The notes below the pieces were generated by a model, which worked only from the letters and a program-made list of their open reading frames with translations, was not told the DNA's origin and ran no database searches. A stretch of DNA of 64,000 nucleotides, from contig BTPP01000002.1 in assembly GCA_037102815.1 (NCBI GenBank), positions 4,402,001-4,466,000 of the forward strand. The letters run 5' to 3'. Source of the stretch: Neurospora intermedia. Taxonomy: Eukaryota; Ascomycota; Sordariomycetes; Sordariales; Sordariaceae. Position numbers and translations under genes: made by a program. Shown in pieces: positions 42,482-53,423 of this stretch (the stretch's first letter is position 1; each line of letters opens with the position of its first letter).

Positions 42482-43592
42482 TCAGTTCTCAATGACCTCG
42501 GTTTGGACGGCCTGAAGAACTTCGCCCTCGTCAATCTTGGCAGTTTCCTTCATTGAAGGCTCCTGGTCAACCGCCTCGTCTGGGATGTGGATGCCGTACT
42601 TCTCGTACGGGAAGTCGATCAAACTAGGAAGGTAATCGGCCCAACCATCATCAATCTCGCCCGGCTTTTCGTTGTCCGCCTCAGCGGACTTCTCGGTGTC
42701 GGCCTTGGCAGTGCCGTTGGTAAGGCCGGCTTGAGCTTTCTTCGTCTCAATTTCGGCCTGATTAAGAAGCCCAGCGAGAACCAGCTTCACGTCGCCATTT
42801 TTATCCACCTCTTGCTTGAGCATAGGGTGGGGGCACCACACAACGCGCATGCCGGCACGACGACCGGCCTCGACGCCGGGAATGCTGTCTTCGAAGACAA
42901 GGCATTCCTCGGGAGTGATGGGCTTCTCGCCCTCAGGAAGCGAGTCGTTGATTGTCTTGAGGGCAATCAGGTAGATATCGGGAAGAGGCTTGCCGCGGCC
43001 CTGCGGGATACGCTTGTCGTCACCAAGAACGCGACGGTGGGTCTCGAAGACCGAGAACAGCTCGGTCAGATGGTTGGTCTTCATACGGAAGTTCGCCTCG
43101 TGAGAAGAGGTGGCGAGAGCGATATGAACGCGGTTAGGCTTTTGGGCGGGCTTTTGGGTGGCGCCGTTGGTGGTAGTGGCATCCCCCTTCAGATCCCAGT
43201 AGCGGGTGCTGCCAAGCTTCTGTAGAAGCTCCTCGACACCGGGAAGAGCTGATGTAAATTGAAACTTTTGAGCTTGAAGAGCATAATACTCCTCCTTGTA
43301 TTGCTCACGAGTGATGGGTAGATCGGCCCAGTTGTGGAAGATGTCGAGGGCCGCAGGACCGGGGCGACCTTGAAGCTGAGCCTTGATGCTCCAAGGCAAT
43401 GGGAACTTCTCCTTCTTGTGTTTTCGCAGAAGCTCATTCACACAGAGGGTGTAGATGTCCTCGGTGTCGAGGAGAAGGCCGTCCATATCAAACAGGCAGG
43501 CCCGAACGGGAGGGAAACTTCACAAAGATGTTAGCATCAATCGATCGATTTGTTGAGTGAGATGGCGTAACTTACTCAGTGCGGGGCGCCAT
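42482..43592 (-). CDS. HAD-like phosphatase, GS1/HDHD1 type
   Basis: Two exons on the minus strand: 43576-43592 (17 nt) and 42482-43517, with an intron at 43518-43575 (GTAAGT donor, GCTAAC branch, GAAG acceptor). The product is 350 residues starting MAPRTDFPPVRACLFDMDGL. HAD motifs are complete: motif I D16-x-D18-G, motif II ALATSS, a Lys in GRGKPLPDIY for motif III, and motif IV LVFEDSIPGVEAG. The helical cap lies between motifs I and II. This is subfamily I, related to human pseudouridine-5'-phosphatase HDHD1 and yeast YKL033W-A; the natural substrate is uncertain. The C-terminal 90 residues (after the HAD core) are an acidic, Lys/Ala-rich extension longer than in those relatives. A TATA box lies about 165 bp upstream. 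Confidence 0.9.
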
Positions 43593-45190
43593 TGTGGTGA
43601 TTGAGACACAGCGTCTAAAGTACTAAATGATACCGGTAGGAGTGTCGAGTGGAGGGCAGATTTGTTGTCGAGACTTGCTTTCGAAAAGGAAGTCTTGATC
43701 CGGGTTGCGTGTGGAGGAAGTGGAAAGCGCAGAGTTCCTGGTGGGAAGGGGGGTCTTTTATATCTAGGACAAGGAATTATTTGGGACTCGCGCCAAGGGT
43801 CGTCGAGGGCAGTGAAGGAAGGTGCAGGCTATCGCGTAAACAGAGGACGGTTGGTGAACGTTGATGGGGCCAACAGATTGAAGAACGGCCTCGTACAAAG
43901 AGCTAACTAAGTGAAGGGGAATTATGAACCTTGGACAACGGGGCGCGTTGTTGGGAAGGGTCGGTGAAGTGTAAATAGATGCTGTGAAGGGTCGTTGGAT
44001 GGGATGAGTCGTCGGTTTTGTTGTTTGGGCCATCGGTTGGTCCGTCCCGTCCCCCGGCGTCGAAAAAGTTGGAGACAGCTCCAGGTCCCGCAATCGGGCC
44101 CCTCCCCGCCCTACACACAACGGGAGCGTGTGCGGGGGACCCCGGTGCCCCTCTGCTACCCCTGATTCCAGGAAACCTTGATAGGCGGCTGGCTGGCCGA
44201 TGCTGTCCAGGTCTACCAGGTTGTAAACAGGAAGAAATGTGATATTCCAATTTTCAAACATGATGAACACCAGTGGGTTCCACTCGTGTAACTTTCAGCT
44301 TGAAAAGGAAGATTTACGTTGGTCCAAAAAGAATTGCAGCTGCCAGCCTCCTTCCCATCATATGAGTTATCGAAATGCTCCAGTTTCTACCTAGGTACCA
44401 TGGATACAAACTGAATGCCCCACCACGCAATAACTTGAGCTGTGACATGGAAACACAGTTGCTCGCACTTGCTATTTTGATCTGGACTACTGTAACAACT
44501 CCCGTCTCTAGTAGACTGAAGACTGAAGTCGATTTTTTAGAGGAGTCGACACGGGATCTTTCGGACCTTTTCTTCCCCTGTCACCTCAAAAAGACCCCGC
44601 TGAAAAGTCAATAGACGTGTGATGAAGCAGAGATAACAGGTGATACAACATGTGTAAGATTCGGATTTATACATCGGCCTTGGCTTTGAGCCGCATTGTA
44701 CATGCTACGCAGTAAGGGTGGTTCTACCGCATACTTCGAATTCCTGGTAGCAAATCTTTTCTTATTCTTCCATTTCACCGCATTTTGATCCGATTATGGA
44801 CGGTTTGAACAGAATTGCGACTGGTTGAATCCAGTGCAATCAGTGGCCAGCTGTTGTTCAGCAGTGACTTCATCGGATTAGGTACCAGATAATAACTTCA
44901 CTTCGGATTCCGATACCAACAGGCGTAGAGGCCCACTTTTGCCAAGACCTGCGATGCCTAGCTGCCGTGCCCAAGCTCACCCAGGTCCTGCGTAAATGCC
45001 CACTGCCCGCCCCTAGCAGCTTCCGTCCGCGCGCGCGGCTTCTTATCTCGCATGTCCCGTCATCTCACCATCCTCGCAAGCCGCCTTCCTTCTACGGACC
45101 TCCTTCCAGCTTTCACTCCAAGCTACTGAAAGATATTACCATTCCGATACCGGCAACCTTTAGCACTTCAACCACAAACCTGCTTTGAAA
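43593..45190. other. Divergent intergenic region
   Basis: Between the HAD gene (minus) and the TTC1-like gene (plus). Frames here overlap on both strands without domains. It is presumed to contain both promoters. Confidence 0.5.
43755..43762 (-). promoter_or_regulatory. TATA box of the HAD phosphatase gene
   Basis: TATAAAAG on the minus strand, about 163-170 bp upstream of the ATG at 43592. Confidence 0.45.
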
Positions 45191-46126
45191 ATGAGTTCCG
45201 AAGCGCCTGATGACAAGTTTAAAGAGAAGAAGGACAAGGATCCTCAAGCAGAGGAAGAAAATGATAAATCCCAGCAGGCCGACATCAAATTCACACCTGA
45301 AGAAGAGGCTGCAAGTACCCACGATCAAAAGCAACAACAAAGACCCTCTTGATGCCCAAACCTCTATGACTGACCGCCTCAGCAGGAATTGGTAGCTGAG
45401 TCCAACACACACAAAGCAGAGGCAAACGCCCTCTTCACCTCGGGCAAATACGATGCCGCCCTCAACAAGTATGACGAAGCCATTGCTGTTTGCCCAAACT
45501 ATCTGGACTACCCCTTAGCCGTCTTACGCTCCAACGTGGCCGCCTGTCACCTCATGCTGGAAGCTTGGAAGGATGCCGTCACGCACGCTACCAAAGCTCT
45601 GGACTTGCTTGACAAGCTAGAGCGGGAGGACAAGCTGGCTGCCGAGAAGGAAGAGAGGGAGAAAGAAGATGTCGAAGAGGAGATTGTCAGCGCCGGTGCT
45701 GCAAAGGCCGGACCCGCTGTTCCTGTCACGGAAACTGAAGCGCAGATTGCCCGCCAAAAGCGACTAGAGGATATTGCCAGGATACGGGCCAAAGCCCTGC
45801 TACGCCGGGCCCGGGCAAGGAGCGAGCTGGGTGGATGGTCCACCCTCGAGGGGGCTATTGAGGATTACAAGAAGCTGTCTGCCATGACCAACCTTACGGC
45901 TACCGACCGAAAGCTCATCCAGGCGCAACTCAGAGCACTGCCACCCCGGGCCAAGGCTGCTCAGGAGAAGGAGACTGCTGAAATGTGGGGCAAGTTGAAG
46001 GACCTTGGGAATGGGTTGCTCAAGCCGTTCGGTCTTAGCACTGACCATTTCAAGATGGTGAAGGATGAGAAGACCGGCGGTTACAGCATGAATTTCCAGG
46101 GAGGTGGTGGCGAAGGCAAAAAGTAA
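45191..46126 (+). CDS. TTC1-like tetratricopeptide repeat protein
   Basis: Two exons, 45191-45310 and 45386-46126, giving 286 residues. The only splice that keeps frame uses a GC-AG intron at 45311-45385 (GCAAGT donor, GACTGACC branch, GCAG acceptor), joining FTPEEEA to ELVAESNTHKAEANALF. The N-terminal 40 residues are charged and disordered. Three TPR motifs span about residues 42-200 (HKAEANALFTSGKYDAALNK; YPLAVLRSNVAACHLMLEAW; IRAKALLRRARARSELGGWS), interrupted by a charged Glu/Lys loop. The C-terminus matches the TTC1 family (MWGKLKDLGNGLLKPFGLS). TTC1-type proteins are cytosolic TPR adaptors that can bind Hsp90/Hsp70 tails. The family call is good; the client is unknown. Confidence 0.87.
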
Positions 46127-46783
46127 TGTTGTGAATGTTGATGAGGGCCAGGGCTCTCGCGATGCCTACTAGCGACGTGGTTAAGGATGAATGGCTTCTT
46201 GATAATCCAGGCACCCAACTACATGCACCTCTGACTGGAAAAGCTAATACTCCAGAGTCACCTGAAAACAACATCGACCAGTAGTCAACACGAGTCGACA
46301 GTTGAATGTCAACAGATCGACAAGGGGGGAGATGATCAGGAGCTCGTACCCGACAGCTGCATAACAGCTGGCCGGAGCTAAAGCTCCATAAGTTTTGAGG
46401 CTGATTAATTGGTGTGGCAAAGCCGGCAGTGGAACGCCACAATTGTACGTACTACTGCACTGGCTTGTGCTAATACCCACGGTAGCCGATAGCCGATAAC
46501 GAATTGCTTATCAATGCAGCGCGGGGCGATTTGGTGCTGGGCCCATCAAGAAATTTATTGACGACCGTCCCGTCAGCGCTTTCAACGTTCCCCCCAGCGA
46601 CCCGTTCTCGGCCTGGTCCATTCAAATTTCCAGTCGTCGACTTCTTTCTCATCCGCCAGCAACTTCACTTGTGATTGTGACGGAACTCTCAGGTTTTCCT
46701 TTTCACGACATAGCGACCTTTGTTTGTTTTTACAATTTGATACCCCGGTTCATATCTTGTCGCAAACCACAACTTCATTAATC
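46127..46783. other. Intergenic region
   Basis: The 3' flank of the TTC1-like gene and the promoter of nmd3. No gene is supported. Confidence 0.5.
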
Positions 46784-48403
46784 ATGGATCTCGACGCTCC
46801 TATGGCCATGGCCCCGTTGATGGGCTCTGCCAGGACAGGTGCTACGTGAGTCTTGACTTGAAAATTGAATGCTATCGAGGACAGGATTGCTGACCCAATT
46901 TATAGCATTCTCTGCTGCAACTGCGGTGCTCCCATCGATGGCACATCCTCCGCCGGCGCTCTTTGCTACGACTGCATCAAGTCCACCGTCGATATCTCCC
47001 AGGGCATCCAGCGCGAGGCCACCCTCCACTTCTGCAAAGATTGCGACAGATGGCTCCTACCCCCCGCCAGCTGGGTCACAGCCGCCCCCGAATCGAGAGA
47101 GTTGTTGTCGCTATGCTTGAAGAAATTGAGGAATTTGGGCAAGGTCCGCATCACAGACGCCAGGTTTATTTGGACAGAACCCCATTCGCGAAGAGTCAAG
47201 GTTCAGGTTACGGTTCAGGATCAGGTGGCGGATGGTGTATTGATGCAGCAGAGCTTCGAGGTCACTTACGTCGTCGCCAGCCAGCAGTGCAAGGACTGCG
47301 CCAAGTCGTACACAGCCAACGTCTGGCGCGCCGCCGTACAGGTCCGCCAAAAGGTTACCCACAAGAGGACGTTCCTTTTCCTCGAACAGCTCATTCTCAA
47401 GCACCAGGCCCATCGCGACACGATCAACATCAAGGAAGAGAAGGACGGTATCGATTTCTACTTTGCCCAGAAGAATCAGGCTGAGGGATTCATCAGCTTC
47501 CTGAAGTCCGTCGTACCAGTTCTCACCAAGGAGTCGAGGCATCTTATTTCCGCAGATACACACACCGGCAACAAGTCGTACAAGTACAACTACTCCGTCG
47601 AAATCGTGCCTGTTTGCAGAGACGATTTGGTCGCTCTTCCTCTTAAGCTCGCCAAGTCCATTGGCAACATCTCTCCCCTTGTCCTTTGCCACAGGATAGG
47701 AACATCTGTCAACCTCCTCGACCCCAACACTCTCCAGACCGCCGAAGTCAGCGCCGATATTTACTGGCGTGCTCCCTTCCACCCGCTTGCCGGCACTCCC
47801 GATCTTGTTGAGTTCATCGTTATGGATATCGAGTCCACAGGCGTACGAAAAGGAAAGTGGCTTCTCTCCGAGGTCCAGGTCGCTCGTGCCTCCGATCTCG
47901 GCGTTAACGACAACGTTTACTTCACTCGCACACACCTTGGTCAGCACCTCCACGCCGGTGACTCGGTGCTGGGTTACATGCTCGAGGGTACCAACTTCAA
48001 CTCGGACGCGCTCGAGGCGATTGAGAGCTCCAAGGCGTACGGTTCCATGATCCCTGACGTCGTTCTCGTCAAGAAGCACTACCCGAACCGCCGCCGCAAC
48101 AGAAAGAGAAACTGGAAGCTCAAGCGCATGGCCAAGGACGAGGGCGAGCTTCTGCCCAAGGCCTCGGACCAGGCCAAGATGGATGCCGAGTACGAGATGT
48201 TCTTGCGCGATGTCGAGGAGGACGAGGAACTTCGTGCTGCTCTTGCTCTGTACAAGAACTCGCTCAAGACCAAGAGGGAGGCAGATGCCATGAGCATTGC
48301 CGATACGGACATGATGACGGAGGCTGAGGAGGATGGCCCCAAGATCAGCATGGACGAGCTCCTCGACGACTTTGAGGAAATGGAGATTCAGGATAAGGAG
48401 TAG
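46784..48403 (+). CDS. nmd3: 60S ribosomal export adaptor Nmd3
   Basis: Two exons, 46784-46845 and 46906-48403, with an intron at 46846-46905 (GTGAGT donor, TGCTGACC branch, TATAG acceptor), giving 519 residues. The N-terminal zinc-binding region has the expected CxxC pairs: CCNCGAP, LCYDC, FCKDCDRW and CKDCAKS. The family core follows (VTHKRTFLFLEQLILKHQ and RHLISADTHTGNKSYKYNYS), then the C-terminal basic segment NRRRNRKRNWKLKRM (nuclear import) and an acidic leucine-containing end (MDELLDDFEEMEIQDKE) that fits the nuclear export signal region. Nmd3 bridges pre-60S subunits to Crm1 for nuclear export and is released in the cytoplasm. Length matches yeast (518). Very secure. Confidence 0.96.
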
Positions 48404-48940
48404 GATGCGATCTCGATTGGAGTCTGATATGTGGAAGTGAATGGCTTTGGGTTTCGGGGTAAATCAAAATTCTGGGAGTTAGCTGTTCTTAGGGTTTGCG
48501 TTTTTCAGGCATTTCATGAATAGATTCGGGAATGGGCTTGCCGTGTTGGCGCCCTTTGCATCCAATCATTTGTTGTTCCTATCAGTCGTGAATGCATAGA
48601 CGTGGTTGAAACACGACCGTCAAAGTACTAGAAACGAAGATGTGCAACTTGCTTGTCATATACGATGATCTTGATCAGCCAAGGTCCACCTCTAGTGTTA
48701 CACATCTGCTCAAAATGTTTTTCATCCGCCTGTTTATTTAGTCGCCTTCGGCAATCACCTACTATGAAAAGAGTTTTGTTGGGAGTCCTGACGAAGGTTC
48801 CAAGACAAACAGCCCCAGAAAAAGGAAAACATATTCCAAAATGCGTGGGATTTTGGAAGATGATCCAAAGGGGACACCAAAATAGAAAGATGGAAAAAAA
48901 TAAAGAAAAAAAAAGAGAACCAGAAGGTTGATCGTTATCG
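48404..48940. other. Intergenic region
   Basis: The 3' flank of nmd3 and the 3' flank of the minus-strand tRNA-Glu. A/G-rich sequence at 48890-48915 reads as T-rich on the minus strand and would provide the Pol III terminator. Confidence 0.5.
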
Positions 48941-49033
48941 CTCGGATACCGGGAGTCGAACCCGGGGCTGTTGAGAAAACAGACACTTGTAAACAAGTGA
49001 GAGTCAACGATGTTACCGCTACACCATACCCGA
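48941..49033 (-). tRNA. tRNA-Glu(CTC) with 22-nt intron
   Basis: On the minus strand the acceptor stem pairs TCGGGTA with TATCCGA (one G-T wobble), discriminator G. The D arm is GTGTAGCGGTAACAT. The anticodon stem pairs GTTGA with TCAAC, and the loop reads CTCTCA then the intron, giving anticodon CTC (Glu). The intron is 48976-48997 (22 nt) after base 37 and contains the inverted repeat CTTGTTTACAAG. The T arm is CCGGG-TTCGACT-CCCGG, a perfect B box. All arms are intact, so the gene is probably functional. Confidence 0.93.
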
Positions 49034-50671
49034 TGAAGGATGGCTTCCGATTGTTTAATGTTCGTTGGGCAGGAAGCTGTGTTTTTGAACTGAGAAATCA
49101 GAGATTGTTAATTGATTGTGTGGTGGAGTTGAGGGTTGGTGGTGACATGGGTCAGGGGTTCAACAGTGGTGAGCTAAAGGAAAAAGGGAAAAGGGGGTTT
49201 GTTTACTTCGTGATAGGTTGGGTTTCTTGACTCGAGGGTCCCCTTTCTCGGAGACAAGGTCTTTTCTTTTTCTTTTCTTTTCTTAGTGGTTTCTTTCAGA
49301 TCCATCGTTTTCATCTCCGGGCTGTCTTCAAGTCAGAGTTTGGCTTGGCGGGTGTTGTGAGGGAGGTGCGAAGTCCGCACGGAAAATTCTCTCCTTTTCC
49401 TTTTGCTCCTTCCTTTCCTGCAAGTTACTTTCTACCCGGGGGAGCAGCATCTCTGGGCAAGTGCTTTCCAGAAAAGTTAGTTCGCTGGGAAAATCGATGA
49501 ACAGGTCACAAAATAGCCAGCAGGAGCGAGTGGTTCAAACTGGATTTAACCTACCGTACATACCTACTGAGCTTTTTCTCGCCGCGCAGGACTCAACTCT
49601 GCAGCACTTCTGCGATCTTCGTTCCAAACCAGGATTTGTCGATGCAACCAGCCTTCGGATGCCACGGGCGAGTTGTTCGTAGTTAGCATCCTGAATCCTC
49701 CGAACCACTTCTTTTCCGACAACTTCAATTCCGAACATCCCCGGCATTGTTTTCCCTCTGGCCTACAATCAGGCGAAGACCTACACCCCTACCAGAACTT
49801 TGAGATGTTATCATGAGACTCGCCAGATCCATGGGTCCTAGAAAAACCTTTGGGCCAAGTTACACGACGGCATGGAACGCGCAAAAAAGAAAACAAGCAT
49901 GTTGAGATGTTCATTCATTTACAATGACCATTATCAGCATCGGCCCTCGCCCAAGGCTGCCAGGCAATAACAGGGGTCGGACAGACAAGAACAAACAGGT
50001 ATTTTTACCAGTCAACCATGAAGATTGATGATCTGCTGTTCTTGAACGAACGAAGCAGCGATCAAAATGACAAAACCTCTTCAACAACTGCAAATATTTA
50101 CAGAAACGAACAAATGCTATGAACAGCCAGCAACAGGCAACATGGCCCGGTTAACGTCCGAGTGGGGCATTGTTCTATTTTCTCCTTCGCTCCCGTCCCG
50201 TGCGACTGTTCGATCCTTATGCTTTGTTGTGAAAGTTTCTGAACATTGGACAGAGATATACATTTCTTTGTTCCAAGATTGCTTGAAGAACACTTGAACC
50301 AAATGATGCCTCACAGTGAGTGAGCCGCGTCCTTCTTTGTCTTTATATGTCCATGATCAGCGCATTTGCCCCCTCGTGATTGTTACGAGCCGGCCGGATA
50401 GACGGGATGCGAGAAGTGATCTTATTGTCTGGCAGTGATTGATCGGGGAAATGGGCAAAACATATACTCTCCGGGGAACACCTGGACAGATTTTGAGTCG
50501 GTTGCTGGATTCCTCGTCATTCACACTTTTCCAACGATTATTCCATTAGCCAGTCGACAGATGGGGCTGAGAAGAAGCTTTACCGGACCCATACCCAACC
50601 ATTTCACTCCTTTCAAGCACGAACGACGCATCAGGAGTACAACAATCGGGGAACTTGAAGGTTGATGATTG
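49034..50671. other. Intergenic region
   Basis: A 1.6 kb stretch upstream of the membrane protein gene. An ATG-poor frame at 49461-49682 has no domain. No further RNA gene was found. Confidence 0.45.
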
Positions 50672-52972
50672 ATGAAGATTGTCATCAGACAACTTGGCAG
50701 TGCGGTATTGACAGCGATGATAGCAACATACCAAACGATGGACAGAGCCAGCAGCCGAGGAAGAAGCATGTCTCCGTCGGAACTTTTTGAAAGAAGATAC
50801 AGTACTCATCAACGGCTCATAGAGCGAGAAGAAGATCACGGAGAAGACTCGGGTTCCGGAGACGAGTCAGGTAACGGCAGTGACTCTGATGTGGGCGATG
50901 ATGGGAGGGTTAGCGATGAAATTCCTTCCCCCGCTGAGGGTGAGGACGACAATGAAGAGCAAATGGTCACAGAAGAACGCACCATAACCAAAAAGTACAC
51001 GGCCACGCAAACGGTGACCACAAGCCCGACGACAAGTGATGCCCAGAAGCTCTATCACTCGCGTACCCCGGGGTTCAAGTCACATCTAGAACCAGCAACC
51101 TGGTCACGGTTCGTTCGACCATATACTCTAGGTAAGGGATTTTCTTTCATTGCAATCGTAAACACCCCAGACCCACCCCTCAGAAATACACCGGAGTCAG
51201 CCTCGATTTCTTCCCACAAGCACACGACCACGAGAACGGTGACCACGGGCCTGATGGTAGATGATGGAAAGCAAGCCCGTTTAGGTTACAGCAGATGTGT
51301 CTGAAGTATAACATTCTCCCAGACTCAAGGGCAAACGACTAGGGGAAAGGAGCAACGCCCGCCGGAAGCAGTGGAAACAGACTCACCTTATCACCCCGAG
51401 CGGTCATTGATAGTACAACTAGCTGACTTGATGTTGGGTGAAGTCGTAGACATTAACGGTATCGTAGCGTCCACTTCGGGACCAATCCCTACAGAAGCTT
51501 CAACGTCATCCAGCTTAACGCCACCGGTGACGACCACCACCAACCCTAAAAGGAAGTCCTTCCCGTCTACGACGTTGATTTCACCTGTGTATCCGACAAC
51601 ATGGGACAGCCAGGACTTGACTGGCGAAGCAACGACGGGAGCCGACGGGACGGTGGCACATGGAGGCCCGTCGCCGGGGCACGGTGATGACAGCAATGGC
51701 CATACGAAACGCCCTTCAAGTCCCAAAACAACACCGACGACTGTAGATGCGATCACGAGACCAGGTGGGTTCAGAATATTATTTGTTGAACCAAACCCGT
51801 TCCCCATCGGAAGCCTTTGGGTAGTTGCTAACCCCGAACCAGAAACCTTTTCAACCCGCTCTGAACTCCCGGTTACCTCGCCTTCCTTAGGTACACACTC
51901 GTCGGATAGTGTGATAGCCCCTGAAGGAAAGGAGAAGGGTTCGTCGAGCGATGTGCTGAAGAAGGGAGCCATCATTGGCGCTATAGGTAAGTGTCTTTAC
52001 ATACACTTCTCACCTAGATAAACTCACTGACCACGGTTCTCCATCGACTGTTTAGCTGGCCTCCTGGTCTTCGGCGTCCTCCTCTTCTTCCTCTGGCGCA
52101 AGCGCAAACACAAGAAACGCCACGGCGATTTTACTTCCAGTCATATCGTCACATCAACCTCAAAGAGTGCCGAAAAGCTTCCAGATAAGGACCCTTGCCC
52201 GTTCGACGACAATGACGGCAGAGGAAGCATTGGCAGTGAAAGCATCGGACGAACGTCCCAAAGAACTTTTGAAGATGTCGCCACAGACATCCGCACTTCG
52301 ATGCGGCAATCCGTCAGCGATGTCAGCGTCGGCGCTACAGATCCCGGTCCCGTCAGCCCTGTCAGTCCCAGCGTCGATGCTGCCAGTCTCAATAGTCGTT
52401 CGTCCGTCTCGCGCCGGTCGAGTTTCTCATATGCCTCGGACGATTCCTTCTACCGAGAAAGTGCTGCCAGCACCGCGAGCAGCATCTGCCAAGCCACTGC
52501 GCTGACATACACTATACCCGGGCGGGTAACACCCGTCATACCTGCATATCCGGCTACGGCGAAAATTGTGAATCTCTCACAGAAGCCTCAAAAGCCGGAG
52601 TTGGTGATGGTGAGGAACACTAGGAATAGTAGCACAGCGGAGCTTCTGGGTTTGAGTCGGAATCCTAGCAAGAGTACAATTGGAAGACCAGGGAAGGGAC
52701 AGTGGGATAAAGAGGCTTGTGGATGTGGTGGTGATGGGGCGTCGAAATCGCCGGAGGTATCACCACCACCGATGGCAGCAAGGACTCTGTATGAAGCTCT
52801 CGGGGGATCAGGACCAGGACCGACATCCCCTCCTTCATCGTCGAGGCCAGTTACATGGATGAGACAGCCGCCGCGATTGTCGACGGCGAGGAATTTGACA
52901 TCATCAGCGTTTATACCTTCGCCAGCTGTGGGAACACAGATGCCGGGTAGTAATAGAAGGAGTTCAAGTTGA
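50672..52972 (+). CDS. Mucin-like type I membrane protein with Ser-rich cytoplasmic tail
   Basis: Proposed exons are 50672-51256, 51323-51986 and 52056-52972 (721 residues). The intron at 51987-52055 is strong (GTAAGT donor, CACTGACC branch, TTTAG acceptor); the one at 51257-51322 is inferred because it removes an in-frame stop and is a multiple of three. The ATG at 50672 opens onto a signal peptide (MKIVIRQLGSAVLTAMIATY). The ectodomain is acidic, then Ser/Thr/Pro-rich with the duplicated element TxTVTT (YTATQTVTTSPTTS and HTTTRTVTTG). One transmembrane segment, GAIIGAIAGLLVFGVLLFFLW at about residues 410-430, is followed by the stop-transfer RKRKHKKR and a long Ser-rich tail. The layout resembles fungal wall-stress sensors, but there is no WSC domain. 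Function is unknown. Confidence 0.68.
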
Positions 52973-53423
52973 TGAGACTTTTTGTTGAGTTGGAGGGTTG
53001 TTTTGGGGAGAGGAAGTGAGAAGAAGGAAAAGGCATGGGGAATTTAGCCATGTTTGCAGGTTAGCACAAGTTGTAGTTACAAGAATTAGCGTATACCCCC
53101 CTAGTTACTGGGCTACTGTATGACCATTACTTGTACAATTACCCCAACTGATCGTCCATGCAGCCAGCCAACCCCTGACATGATTGTTTTTAGCACATGT
53201 CAACCCCGCAGTCGCATTTGACGCCGTTATGCCCGCCGTCCCCAAAACTTCGCTGCAGATATCATCACAGGGGAAAAAGAGGATCCAATTCCATTTGTTT
53301 CGGTAAACATGTAAAAAAAAAAAGCCGCTCGCTGGCGAGAGGTTTTTGCCTCTGTTCTTCTTTTTCTCTTCCTTTACTTCTTTTATTCTTTCTTTCAGTT
53401 GCCAAGAGTAATTCAGCAACACA
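52973..53423. other. Intergenic region
   Basis: The 3' flank of the membrane protein gene and the CT-rich leader of the pantothenate synthetase gene. No gene was seen. Confidence 0.5.

Noticed and set aside
47111-48079. 322-codon minus-strand frame opposite nmd3
   Set aside because: Shadow of the nmd3 exon; no splice signals or domain on that strand.
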